Positions 1-11,943 are shown, counted from the first letter of the stretch. The stretch is 64,000 bases of DNA from Stictocephala bisonia (GCA_035578905.1 JAQJVL010000259.1:785556-849555); one strand, 5' to 3'. Notes: generated by a model not told the origin, from the sequence alone. Numbers and translations are program-made.

Positions 1-584
1 TAAGATACCAATGGAAGCACACTTTAAAACAAATAACCCTGTATATTAGATGTATATGTAGGCTATTAAATACGTTCAAACGTGCACTTAATTGATCAAA
101 AACGTATCTAGGGCCTCTTATGCCTAGGCTCTTTTTAAATTAACAAAAATAAAAAGAACAGTATGAAAAGTTTCCTGTAAAGTCATGGAAAATTACATCT
201 ATTAGTAAAAAATTATGAATTTAATATAGTTGTTTAATCATGTACTATTAGTTTATTAGTGTTAAAAAAGGATTACAACCTCAACTGAGTAATTATATAA
301 AAGGCATTCTATCGAACATTAGTTTGTACATGTTGTAGAGGATAAAAATAAAAAAATAAAAAATAAACATGTGGAAGTATAACTATCCATAATTGATAAT
401 TTGAAATTTTTAGGTAAATAACTCAATAAGAAACCATGAAATATATTTTGTTAGTTTTTTTAACAGCTACCATTTGTTAATTTTATAAAGCTGTGGATGA
501 AGATATTTGGATTTGGATGAAGATCTAAAAGCCATGATGGTATATTGATTGAATACAAATTTAAAGTGCTCTCCTGTCACAAAG
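1..584. other. AT-rich non-coding DNA, no gene seen
   Basis: Both strands are A+T-rich and full of stop codons. I see no repeat family member, tRNA-like fold or convincing open frame. The right part runs into the retrotransposon remnant that follows, and its untranslated tail may lie here. Confidence 0.5.
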
Positions 585-870
585 CTAAGTCCAGTCCATC
601 GAGCCATTAAGATCTGCCTCACTAGTTCTGTTATACTGACTAATCCATCCGTAAAAGAGCGCAGGGCACTCTGTAACTATGTGATCCATTGTTTGGGTAA
701 ACTCGCCACAATCACATGTCTGAAATAGTACTTCCCGTGTTTGCACCTAACCACTGGGGGATGATGTAGTTCGCGTCCAGGGCAAATCTTAAAAGTTGTA
801 CGTACCCCCTGGGTAGTTTTAAAGTGCAACAAATCTGGTAGTTGTTAAGATTTTGTGATCTCCCAGCTAC
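585..870 (-). pseudogene. C-terminal remnant of a non-LTR retrotransposon reverse-transcriptase ORF
   Basis: The minus strand encodes a peptide containing PRGYVQLLRFALDANYIIP followed by QWLGANTGST. After a small frameshift near 713-719 it continues as CDCGEFTQTMDHIVTECP. The second part has the spacing C-x-C-x8-H-x4-C, a CCHC pattern close to the C-terminus of ORF2 in many insect non-LTR (LINE-like) elements, downstream of the reverse transcriptase domain. Reading on in that frame, a stop falls at 585-587. The upstream catalytic domains are absent, as expected for a 5'-truncated copy. The frameshift and truncation make it a dead remnant. The non-LTR assignment rests on motif recognition from family knowledge; the exact clade is not determined. 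Confidence 0.6.
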
Positions 871-1740
871 GGCAGCTACCACAAAACATATATTTGAATA
901 ATATTTTGAGAATAAAGTGGACAAAAGGTATAAACTAACCTAGAGTAAAGTAGTATTTGAAAAATTTAAATATTGTTTTGTTTCATAAATTACATCTAGT
1001 TGAAATTTGTAAACATGTATTTGGTCAAAAGAATATATTTACATAATATAAAACAATAATTTTCAATCACTATTATTTGAGTTTACTATACATATTTAAT
1101 TAATGTACTATATTGTGAAAAAGCAGCAACAATGCGTTCGATAAATGCTAGCAAGAGGGGAGCGGAACTCGTTTTGTATGTGTTAGTGAGGCAGGCACTC
1201 TAGCGACAGTTGCGGCCAACTTCAGAACTAAACTTTTTGCTGCACCGAATCGGCTAGATGGATGAACATCTTTAGCCTATAAATTACCCATAAATAAAAT
1301 AAACAGCAATATAAAACGTTTAGGCAGCATTAAAGGCACCAATAAAACAACTATCAATAACTATAATTGAATATATTTCAAAATGAAGCAAAAACCGTCG
1401 GTTTATGTGTTTTCTCAAAAATAAAATCTCTTAAACTTGGGATCATTTTGATTTATTTATTTTTTTGACAAATGTTAATCGGTTTTTTAGGTTATTTGCT
1501 ATTAATGAATAAGAATAATAATATAACATTTACAAAAATAGTACTAAAAGAAAGATTAAATTGTGTAAACTCTCATAAAATAGCTATGTGCAATTAATTA
1601 ATTACTCCATTAAATGTCTGATCATGTAGAAATAGAGTTTTAGATCCAGATATTGGGAAAGTTCAAGTTTTTTACACTTATCACTTTGACTTTATTTCCT
1701 CTCAGAGGTTTGAATGCGAAGCGATTTATTACAATGTTTA
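871..1740. other. Non-coding DNA, nothing recognised
   Basis: Mostly AT-rich. A short GC-richer patch at about 1130-1260 stands out from its surroundings but has no open frame, tRNA fold or match to the other repeat families in this window. Confidence 0.4.
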
Positions 1741-2265
1741 TACAGGGTGTTCGGTAAAAGTGTTCCAATAATTTATGATGTTATTGTATACATTAAAATA
1801 AACAAAAAAGTTCCTATAAACATAGGTCCTAAAACCTATAATTTTCCGTCTATCTGTCTGTATGTGTTTTTTACATAAAAATTTATAAATTGAGAACCAC
1901 TTATAGTACAGTTATGAAATTTTGTAGTTATGTTTAACCTTTGTATTCCCACTTGAGAAAAATATATGAACAAAATATCTTTACCCGTTTCGAAATGGCG
2001 GCCAATCGAAAACTTTGATGTTTAATTACGCAAAAACTACACCCTGTATAAAAATGTTACATGAAAAATAAAAATTTGGAAATGTTTTTCTAAAACTAAT
2101 GGTGTTTGTTTCATTCAAGTCAGATAAAAAACAACTCAGCTGTACTAAAACACATAAAACCATGTTTTACGTTAGTACACAACAGGAAGTATACTTTTCT
2201 AGACTGTTGTACTCTGAACAGCTGATTTAAAGCCAATGATCTGATTATTGTCAACATATGTTTAT
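1741..2265 (+). repeat. Left terminal inverted repeat of the Tc1/mariner element
   Basis: About 525 bp pairing with 3680-4202 in inverted orientation. It contains a sub-unit, 1741-2048, that itself starts TACAGGGTGT and ends ACACCCTGTA and is followed by TA, as if a 308-bp MITE formed the outer part of the TIR. The inner part (2049-2265) includes a segment near 2160-2250 that is strongly conserved between the two arms. Confidence 0.9.
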
Positions 2266-2509
2266 TTAAGGTTATAAAAGAATGTTTCTGTCATTGTTGG
2301 CATTAACACGTAACTTAAATAACCTATTTATTCTGTACTGTAAAAGCTTTGTGCCAAGTACTTTAGTATTGCAATAAAACATGCAATTTTAATTAGTTAT
2401 ACTGTAGTTAATTGTTTGCTTTAATTAGTGAGTGTTTGTGGTTTAGTTTCGTTTCATTATCAACAAGAAATGGAAAAATAATGGAATCCATAACTTTACC
2501 AATTCAGAA

Positions 2510-3567
2510 ATGGCAGATATGCATCTAATGTATGGCCTTGCTAATTGTAGTGGTACTGAGGCAAGAAGACTGTATCAGGAACGTTTTCCAAATCGTGTGT
2601 TACCTTGTAATAAAACATTTTCAACAATTCATCGACGACTTGCAGAGACTGGAAGCTTTTCACACCAAAAAACAGGTAAATCTGGCTGACAGGTTTCAGT
2701 AAGAACACCTGAATTGGAAGAATCCATATTGGATGTCATAGCAGACCACCCCAACAAAAGTATTAGAGAACTTGGTTTTAAGTTCAATGTTAGCTGTGAA
2801 ACAGTCTTGACTATACTACATGTACAACAACTTCATCCTTATCACAATCCTTACCACAAAAAGTTTACTCACTGCTACCTCGTGATTACCATCCCCGAAT
2901 CCAGCTTTCTCAGTGGTTTATTCGAAAATGTGTGAACCCACATTTCTTGAATAAGGGGTTATTCACGGATGAGGCCAAATTTTCAAGAACCATGATTATT
3001 AAATCTCACAACTCACACATTTGGTCCATCGATAACCCACATGCAATTACACAGGTTAATCAGCAATATCAGTTTTCTTTAAATGTTTGGGCTGGCATAA
3101 TTGGTGACAATTTGTTTTTAAGCTTTTTACCGAACATTCTTAACGGCCAGACATATTTACATTTTTTGACTGATGACCTTCCAACTATTCTTGAGGACTT
3201 GCCACTGTATACCCGCAACAGTATGTGGTTTATGCAGGACGGTGCTCCAGCCCATTTCAGTTTAAATGTTAGAAACTATTTGGATGGAGCGTACAACAAC
3301 AAATGGATCGGTCGTGGAGGCCCAATTCCTTGGCCAGCTAGATCCCCCGACCTTAAACCTTTAGACTTCTTCCTATGGAGCCACCTAAAGTCACTGGTTT
3401 ATTCCACTCCTGTAGATAACATCGAAGAGTTGCGAGCAAGGATATTAAATGGCATTGCTACAATTCAGCAGACACCTGGCATTTTTGAAAGAGTCCACCA
3501 GTCAATGAGGAGGCGCTTGGATGCCTGCATTTTAAACGGAGGCCGCCACTTTGAGCAATTATTATAA
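2510..3567 (+). pseudogene. Degenerate DD41D-type Tc1/mariner transposase
   Basis: A DDE/D transposase would cut and paste the element by binding its TIRs. The frame opens at ATG 2510 with an N-terminal helix-turn-helix (residues about 1-55, including the block TFSTIHRRLAETGSFS), resembling the DUF4817-type HTH found in many insect elements. An in-frame TGA at 2687-2689 follows GKSG, probably a CGA-to-TGA decay. A frameshift lies near 2840-2860, after the HPYH block. The catalytic half is open to 3567: FTDEAKF gives the first Asp, MQDGAPAHF the second, and WPARSPDLKPLDFFLW the third. Exactly 41 residues separate the second and third Asp, which places it with DD41D groups rather than DD34D mariner. 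All three catalytic residues are present. One stop plus one frameshift make it non-functional as it stands. Confidence 0.85.
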
Positions 3568-3679
3568 GTTTAATAATTTTAATTTTCTAAATGTAATAAA
3601 TTTACCATTAATAAATTTTAGTTGTTTTCTATTTTTTTTAATTTGACCTTCATATTTAATGAGTATGTACTAATGTAAA

Positions 3680-4202
3680 ACATTTATGTTCACAATAATC
3701 AGATCATTGGCTTTAAATCAGCTGTTAAGAGTACAACAGTCTATAAAAGTATACTTCCTGTTGTGTACTAATGTAAAACATGGTTTTATGTGTTTTAATA
3801 CAGCTCAGTTGTTTTTTATCTGATATAAATGAAACAAACACCATTAGTTTTAGAAAAACATTTCCAAATTTTTATTATTCATGTAACATTTTTATACAGG
3901 GTGTAGTTTTTGCGTAATTAAACATCAAAATTTTCGATTGGCCGCCATTTCGAAACGGGTAAAGATAATTTGTTCATATATTTTTCTCAAGTGGGAATAC
4001 AAAGGTTAAACAAAACTACAAAATGTCATAACTGTACTATAAGTGGTTCTCAATTTATAAATTTTTATGTAAAAAACACATACAGACAGATAGACGGAAA
4101 ACTATAGGTTTTAGGACCTATGTTTATGGGAACTTTTTTGTTTGTTTTAATGTGTACAATAACATCATAAATTATTGGAACACTTTTACCGAACACCCTG
4201 TA
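3680..4202 (-). repeat. Right terminal inverted repeat of the Tc1/mariner element
   Basis: Inverted copy of 1741-2265, with only scattered single-base differences on reading. It contains the inverted 308-bp sub-unit at 3895-4202, whose inner boundary is again next to TA (3893-3894). Confidence 0.9.
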
Positions 4203-4959
4203 TATGACTTTATAAACATATACGTAGTTTATAAATTATAAATGTAGTTTATTTAGTATTGAAGTATTAGAGGAGTGAGGTATTATGTTCTTACCAAACA
4301 ATAATACTTATTTAATAATTAATAAGAGCTTTGGGTTCCTGTGATTAAATAAATATCAATAATTTGTTAGAGTTCGTAATACGCATAGTTAAATAATTAA
4401 CTTATTTATTTAATTATGTTAATTATTATTAATAATAGTTGCTTGAAAAAATATTATAGGCAAAACGAACACAACATATTCATTTTAATGTTTTTTTCCA
4501 ACAATACGTATGATCCAAAAAAGATAACCAGCCCATGGGTAAAGATATTTGAAACTTTCTAGATAAAGATGCATACTCCAGAAACACCCACCTTAAGTGG
4601 TATTTGACGTCACGATGGTCTTGCACCCACCTGTAACGTACGGTGGGACCTATTGACCAGCTCCTCTCCCCCCCCCCATAATGTACGCAGGTACTGACCC
4701 ACTTTTCTGTCAATAAAGGTACGATAGTATTGGTTAATAACAGCATAACCTACATAAATTGTGATTACAGCCTAAACGAGTTTTATGTTTAAAATGAAAA
4801 CAAATAATCGCACAAGTTTACATATATGTGTGTATGTTCACAACATAAATAAATACTTTTATGTGGCCATAAAATGATCTAGAAAAGTCAGAATAATATC
4901 TTTAACTCAAATTGCACTCTTTTTTGGCTAATTTACTGTAATTAACACCTAGACACGAA
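4203..4959. other. Non-coding DNA with a GC-richer patch and one TGACGTCA octamer
   Basis: Mostly AT-rich. Between about 4590 and 4700 the base composition rises and includes a C-run. At 4605-4612 there is a perfect palindromic TGACGTCA, the consensus for CREB/ATF-type bZIP factors; a single 8-mer has little weight. The open frame here on the minus strand has no recognisable domain. Confidence 0.35.
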
Positions 4960-5836
4960 AACAGGAAGTCCCAAAAGTAAAGTGCTAACTTCGAGAAATG
5001 GTAATAAAGGTCAAAATACAGAGAACATCTAGAATACAGTAATTTATTTTCCAAAAACGCTTTGTTTACCAGATGTCCACCATTTTGTTTTCTTTACAAA
5101 AGTTTTATCTCAAATTTAGCGTGACCGATCTTTATAAAATTCACTACGCATGTTAGTATAATAGAGACCCACTCCACAGAAGAAAATTCAACTTTATCTA
5201 CTTTAAACTTTCAAATCGGTGGCCATTTTAATTTTCTTAACGGAAATTGAAGGAAAATGACAAAAGTACAATAAATTAATAAAAACTTGTTTTTTAGACA
5301 GTTATTACCAGTCTGTCAGTATGAACAAAATAAAAGCGAAAAAAATAATAACCCGAGAAACGTTAAAACCTTTCAATAAGTAATTACATTAAGAGTGTTG
5401 ACAATCACTTTTTTGCTACCTCTCAACACAAATGACAATGTGTATTGGTTGTTGTTTGTTCGATTCTAATTGTTTTGATATTGACAGATTGGTAATACAA
5501 TCATATAAAAAAACATGTTTTAGTGAGTTATTTACTTTTTGTCGTTTTCCGGCAATTTCCATTTAAAAAATTAAAATGTCCACCATTTTTATAGTTTTTG
5601 GTAGACAAAGTTGGTTTTCTTTTCTAGAATAGGTTTATATTATCCTAACATGCATAGCGAGTTTGACAAAGATAAGTTATGGCAACTATGAGATTTAAAA
5701 TCTTTAGTGAACAAAAAATTGCGGATACCTGGTAAACAAAGCGTTTCTGGAAAAATATTTATTATTTATTTTCCTATTTTGATCTTAGGAAGTAAAATAC
5801 CGAAGTTGGCACACTTTACTTTTGGGACACCCTGTA
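4960..5836. mobile_element. Foldback MITE of about 0.88 kb with TACAGGGTGTCC-type ends
   Basis: The right end reads outward as TACAGGGTGTCCCAAAAGTA on the minus strand, and the left end is the same motif with decay (AACAGGAAGTCCCAAAAGTA). The two halves are imperfect inverted copies over almost the whole element: about 4960-5335 pairs with about 5465-5836, leaving a centre of roughly 130 bp. Matching landmarks are the AAACGCTTTGTTTACCAG block near 5055-5073, and the ATGTCCACC and GCATGTTAG blocks. TA follows the right end. No transposase is encoded, so movement would have depended on an enzyme supplied in trans. Confidence 0.8.
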
Positions 5837-6523
5837 TACATCTTGACAAAAACACCTTTAAAATCTGGTATTTTAGTAATTATGGGGAAGTTTATACTGA
5901 GAATACACTAAAATAGACTCAATCAAGCTTTAGTCGAAGTGGGATCGTTTCTTCTGAACGGCCCATCGTTATATTGTGAACATCATGCTTGTGCAACGGT
6001 AAACTTCTTATATTAAAAAAAATTAACCTTACAACACTGTAAAGTGATAGTGCCACGACATTTTTTAAATTAATTTAGTTCTTAAATGACACTACAATTG
6101 TTATGAATATAGAAAATTGATCTTTGCCTTTAATGTTGATATTAGGAATATTCTGGAACATAAATAAATTAATGTATGTTTTAAATAAAAATAAGATTGT
6201 TCCTTAAACATAAAGACAATCAAGGATGTAGCCCTACCATCCGCGGTTGGCTGTATGCATAATGCATTAAACAAACCAACCCGTATATCCACTTTTGTTT
6301 CCTTGGCAAACTTTAATGTTCTCATTTTGTTTTTATGATTATAACGTTGCCAAATTATTCAACTCTCTAACAACTCGTAACCATATTTATTGTTAGGAGT
6401 AAATTGTGTTTTGATTTTTGTTAACACTCTTTGTAGTTAGATGGTAGGAAGATTATTTGAAACAGTTGCATGTAGAAAGTTGCATCGAATAAAATTATTG
6501 TAGTACTTTAGACCGATCTGGAG
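5837..6523. other. Non-coding DNA, nothing recognised
   Basis: AT-rich, apart from a short mixed-composition patch near 6230-6300 (ATCCGCGGTTGGC) on whose minus strand a 74-codon frame remains open by chance. No family resemblance is visible. Confidence 0.4.
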
Positions 6524-6795
6524 ACTTCACTACCACTAATTTTTTATCGTAATTAGGTTAGGTTAGGTTATGTGGCTACCAACAATGATCACAAAATTGT
6601 AAATCCAATGATTGACTTAATGCACTCTCCGTGTGTAATTTATTAGAAAGCGATAAGGCCAGCGATACCAAATTCCTAACACAGTGGACGTAAAAATGAT
6701 TGGGGGACAGCTTTTAGAGCAATACAATATTTATCAAGTGGTAGTGAATTAACGGTAAAACAATTTAGTGGTAGTAAATTAACGGAAAAGATCAC
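6524..6795 (+). repeat. Interspersed repeat family C, copy 1
   Basis: This stretch matches the reverse complement of 53405-54095 once the SINE B inserted there is set aside. Shared landmarks are a TTCACTACCA start, a run of TTAGG units, CTCTCCGTGTGTAA, GAAAGCGATAAG, CAGCGAT, ACGTAAAAAT and GGTAGTGAATTAACGG near the right end. The last motif occurs twice here in a short tandem duplication (about 6739-6790). Its class is unknown; it carries no TIRs or coding domain that I recognise. Confidence 0.65.
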
Positions 6796-7200
6796 AATCT
6801 GGGTTTTAACTTAAATTAAATAAAACAGTAAATAAAATATTTTTATAAATAAAGCAATATTATAAATATTGCTTTAATGATCCACACTATTTTAACTTAC
6901 TGACAGTCCAAACTATGCGATATGCTTAGATAGTTGTAAAAAAATTATATATAATTAAATAGATAAATTAAATAGTTAAACAAATAACATATTCACGAAA
7001 CAGATTAAAACTGTATAAGTATACAAACTGAATCCTCTAATTATCATGTGTAATTAATTGTTTTATGGTTTAACGATTTTAGCATTCTATCTTTCCTACT
7101 CAATATGTGGTTTCCTGATTGAAGAAACTATTAAAAAAAAAAAAAAAACTTCACCAGAGCACTCGTTTTACGCTTCTTATTATGCGTGGGCACATGCACG
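6796..7200. other. AT-rich non-coding DNA with an A-run
   Basis: No gene or repeat family seen. An A-run at about 7133-7148 lies just before the CA microsatellite. Confidence 0.4.
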
Positions 7201-7440
<240 letters not shown>

Positions 7441-7687
7441 CGTACGTTATACACACGCTCGTACAAGGACGTTATATGTTCAATCCAAAGGTCACGGTTT
7501 AAAACATACAACTATTTTGGGCTGGTACCTAAAAAATAACTCTCTTTATGTGGCAATTACAAAGTATATACTTTGATAGTTGTTTCCCCTCAGTCTTCCA
7601 AAACATTCGTTGAACACTTTCATAAAGCAATACACTAAAATATTGTATGCATGTATGCAATAACCGTGTTACGTATTGCACATATGT
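7441..7687. other. Non-coding flank of the CA array
   Basis: Two CACGCTCGTAC units immediately follow the array (near 7433-7465). The rest is unremarkable. Confidence 0.4.
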
Positions 7688-7763
7688 GTAAAGTGGAATA
7701 TATTGCTACATCTTACCCTTATCACTACAAGTTTTACGAACCTTCTACGTGAGTCACATTTTC
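7688..7763 (-). repeat. Interspersed repeat family E, copy 1
   Basis: The reverse complement matches 13043-13126. Shared blocks are AAAATGTGACTCACGTAG, TTCGTAAAACTTGTAG, AAGGGTAAG and TTCCACTTTACA. Only about 80 bp are shared, so it is a fragment of a larger unknown element. Confidence 0.6.
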
Positions 7764-7909
7764 TAGTCAGTTTAAAATTATATAACACCTCCATTCCTTC
7801 TGCTTACAGCTTGTTCAACATTTTAACTTATAGCAGCTAGTATACTGGTGAAGGCTATCTCATAAGTCATTTACTATTTGGATGATACTTGATCAAACTA
7901 ACCCTGGTG

Positions 7910-8492
7910 AAATAAAATATTATTAGTAGAATACCTTTAACACATTTATAATAATTTGTTGTACGATGTACATTTCAACCTATGAAGTCATCTTCAGGTA
8001 CATGTAGGTTATAAAACAATATAAATAAACCAATTATGATGTCCAAATAATTCACAGCTGTTGATATAATATGTATATATACATTTTCGTAGAATTCATT
8101 TGTAAATATTTCAAAAAGTAAATTTTTATAAATTGTGTCTTTGTCATTTAATAGAACATTTGGTCTGTTCTTGGCACTTTTATAAATACAAGGATCTTAT
8201 ATCAATCTAAAACTTTTATAAGAGTACAATGAACAATCCAAATTTTTTAATAAATGACAAAGACACAATTTCTAAAAGTTTACTTTTTGAAGGATTATTA
8301 AAATTTACAAATTTATTCTATCAAATAATATACATACATATTATCAATAGCTGTGAATAATTTGGAGATCTTAATTGGTTTATTTATATTTTTTATAACC
8401 AACATGTATCTGAAGATGACTTCATAGAAGTTGAAGTGTACATCGTACATCAAATGAATAAAAGATATATTCTATTATTATAATTTTATTTT
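7910..8492. mobile_element. Foldback element of about 0.58 kb
   Basis: The left arm (about 7910-8184) and right arm (about 8215-8492) are imperfect inverted repeats separated by only about 30 bp. Landmarks are GATGTAC with TGAAGTCATCTTCAG on the left and CTGAAGATGACTTCA with GTACATC on the right, plus TTGTGTCTTTGTCATTTA against AAATGACAAAGACACAAT near the centre. The ends are AT-rich (TGAAATAAAAT / ATTTTATTTTA). No coding capacity. The termini differ from the TACAGGGTGT group, so this appears to be a separate family. Confidence 0.75.
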
Positions 8493-11400
8493 ACTATAAA
8501 CTTTCTAGAGGCCTCAATTTAACTATAACCCTTATGATTTTTTAGATAATATTCTTCTTCTTAACCCCATTAACAAAAACAAAAAGCTATGAGTTAAAAG
8601 TGTACCAAAAAAAGTGTATCTAACCTAACCTAACCAAATATCTTCAATCGTTTACTTATCTTGTAAAGATATGTTACTTTTGACATACTCTGTAAAATCA
8701 GTACATGCATATATTTTACTTATTACAATGCTTTTAAGGAGACAATATAAGTAAATTTAAATAATATTATTTGAGATGAAGTACAATTAAAGCAATAAAA
8801 AAGTAACAATCAAAATGAATATTAATTTAAAATAATAGTCGGATTTACACTTCAACTTTGTGTGCTCATTTGTAAAATATAACTTAAAATAACAATAAAC
8901 GACTCTAATTGTTTAATGATAGGGGAAAAACTCAAAATCTGTCAACGTATATTATGAGCATGCAAGCTCAAATACTTTTATCACTGATGGATCAGTTTAT
9001 TATAGTTACTTACGTACGTATATGAAAGCATTTAAATATATTTTTAATTTTTTTAAACAATACTGAGCTTAGTAAATTGTCAAATAAATTTAATGATACA
9101 CTAAAATAACATATTAAAATGAAAGAACGAATGCCATATGTTCATTTTTAAATCATCTTTGTTAAATAAACACATATTTATGACTCACACTTACGTTAAA
9201 TGATGTTGAAAATCTATCATTAGAGCTAACGAGGAAATAGAAATAATATATTTAGCATTCTTTGTCAAAGTTAATTTCTATAGTTAAGCAACTAATTATA
9301 TGTAGAGATAAGACAAATAGTAATGTAATTCGATTCAATATCTCGTTTGTAAATGCTTTTATTAATCCGAGTAACGCAGAATTTCATATTTCTACGTAAG
9401 AAACTGTAGTCTAGAAGTGAGAGCCATACTTAAAAACAAAGTTACTGAAATGAGGATTTATGAACCCTCAAGTGCAGATGTAATTTCATACACAACTACT
9501 AAAAGTTTCATACAAAAAGTGTAATTAATTACCTACTAACTATGAACACACTTTGACACTCGGAATGTAATTCTTCATATTACTAACTAACATATCCGGA
9601 AATCTATGGCTAAACAAACAGAAAATTAATGTAAGCCTTTCTCTACAGTCACTGTTTGATATAGGCTGAGAGGGAGGACCACCTGACAAATAGCAGGAAT
9701 GAGATTAATAAATGAAGATGTAGGCCTAGGTTGAATACATTTAATTTTGGTTTTATTTAAAAATATAATGAATGTAATTGAAATTATAAATAATTATAAC
9801 ATTTTAATGAGTACAATTAATGATTATTACATAATTCTGTGTACTGTCTATAATCTTCCTTTCTCCTTGTCTATAAACATAGCATATACACTTGACACTG
9901 TCTTAAAAATAAACGATTTAGAGTAATGTGATAGTAGAGAGAATTAGGGTTATTATAATTTAATTTATACAAGAAAAATACGGAGTATAAAATTATAAAA
10001 TTTATAGTTGAAAATTAAAGAGAAAAGTGACATGTGAAAGAGATCTTGTGGTGAGGTGAGGGGAAAAGGAGAAAGACTGAGACTTGAATGAGGAATAATG
10101 TAACAATGGTAACATTGCCTTTATGATCAATGGTTCTGGTTTGCACATTAAAACTTATGAATATGTACAGGAGTCATAGATTAAAACACAAAGGGAAACA
10201 AACAACTTTATGTTCCTTATATTGATGTATACTATATAATATTATGATTAGTGAATATGAAATATGGGAGCGTACAAAATTGAATTAATCGTTAATTAAA
10301 ATAACAAAATATGAACAATATAACTAATTACTAATAGCCTAAATCCTTCACAGTCACTTTCCATGTTTATTAGTATTATAAATCCTATTGGTTGACTATA
10401 TTGATTGAATATGTCATAAAATTACCTGAACTTACGTATATATACGTACTTTAATATCAATAAATCACTATAGCATGAATTTTACACAAAAAGCATTTTC
10501 AAATAAAACCTTTAGACATTTTCTCTTTTTTTCAAAGTCTGAAATCTTGTGAAGAAATTTTGTCACATTCAGAAAGAGTTTTTTTTTATACAACACACAA
10601 TATTAGGAGAAGGATTTGATAGTTACGTAGCTATTACATTGCTTTTATGCCTAGTATTGGATAAACATGTACCTCCGTTAAATATTTGATCATAAATTAA
10701 AAATAATATTTTTTTAGTTTTTTGAGAATATTATTGAAAACATTTGTATATAGTTCATTTTATTTGTGTTTGAATTATCAACGATTTAAAAGTTAGAGTG
10801 TAGCCATATTAATTCGCCCTTAACATTAAAGTGTCATAGTATCTGAAAAAACAAAATTAGAAATATAATGTCTGATAAATTGGAAATATTTTGTTTAATT
10901 TCATATTAAGTTAAGTTTATTATAACACTGATTTAAAGGAAGCAATCATTATCAATGTATGTACATAGTTTATTAATGCACATAGTAAAATGTTATAAGT
11001 AATATAATCATGTATGTTCTCCAGAAGATCACTGTTTACAGTACAACTGAAAATATAATACTGATGCTATCACGCTAAAAAACACATGTTAAAATTGATC
11101 GTATATGAAAAAATTTACATAAGCTGTTGAGTGTTTATTTTTACTGTGTCAATATTAAATTGAATATTGTAACATATGTTAAATTAAAACGAATTACTGA
11201 ATTAATACTATATATTTGAACAATCGGGTCATTTAGTTCACTCACTTTCTGAACTTATTAATTGCCCGATTTAGATGAATTTTTTTATTCAAAAGATAAC
11301 TTTGATTTCTAAGTCGTAACGGAGCTAAATTTTTGAAATTCCCGTAGGTTTTTTCCCTACACGGTGTCAAACTTGTAATTTTGTTCTTATGGAGATTAAT

Positions 11401-11943
11401 TTTAATTGAACAGCTGGCGGCATGAAAAATAGTTAAATGGTCCAAATATTTTGTTAAGTTAAACATAGAGTGCAGCACAGTAAAATTTCAAGTTAATTAT
11501 AAAAGGGCGAATATATGTATGTCTGCGTGTATGTTATCATCAGCCGTAAATAAAATGAAAACATTTTACATAGGCTTAGTAAAAAAATTGGCTGTTTATA
11601 ACTATTATACTATAAATAGAGTGCATATAATATTCAGTCTGTGAGCTACTGTAAATTAATTTCAATAATATGATTTACTTAATACAGTTTAATTACTAAT
11701 ATATGCAGTCCAAAAGTTATATAACAGCGCCAAAGGCTGAGGTATTACGAGCTTAGCTCGTGACGGAATTGAGACGCGAACCGTGCATGGGTGTCCCCTA
11801 GCATATCATTAAAAAGTATAACAAATTAAAATACTCTTAAAAACACAAAAATTGTGCATTAGTGAAATCATCAACATTATCCGAATCCACCGTGATAGAA
11901 CAAAATCAAAATGTTCTTTTATTCACGTCTCTGGAGATGTGAC
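8493..11943. other. Gene-free AT-rich DNA with one TAACC trimer run and a small palindrome
   Basis: No convincing coding frame or repeat family. At 8621-8635 TAACC occurs three times in tandem (insect-type TTAGG on the minus strand). At 11747-11761 there is a perfect palindrome, ACGAGCT-T-AGCTCGT, in a locally CpG-richer patch (about 11725-11800). Frames at 11242-11478 and elsewhere lack any domain. Confidence 0.4.

Larger units (their letters stand above)
1741..4202 (+). mobile_element. Full-length, inactivated Tc1/mariner-class transposon with long TIRs (DD41D type)
   Basis: A 2462-bp element begins TACAGGGTGTTCGGTAAAAG and ends with the exact reverse complement of this motif. It is flanked on each side by TA (1739-1740 and 4203-4204), the target-site duplication of the IS630/Tc1/mariner superfamily. 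The inverted repeats are unusually long, about 525 bp (1741-2265 and 3680-4202), and remain highly similar. They enclose a degenerate transposase gene at 2510-3567. The structure is complete, so this is an intact insertion disabled by coding lesions. Because the TIRs are well preserved, the copy could have been mobilised in trans recently; that is inference. Confidence 0.9.

Noticed and set aside
4605..4612. Perfect CRE (TGACGTCA) as a promoter element
   Set aside because: A single 8-mer with no TATA, initiator or gene nearby; expected by chance about once per window of this size.
6553..6570. Telomeric TTAGG repeat as evidence of an ancient telomere
   Set aside because: Only three units, and the run is shared by another copy of repeat family C.
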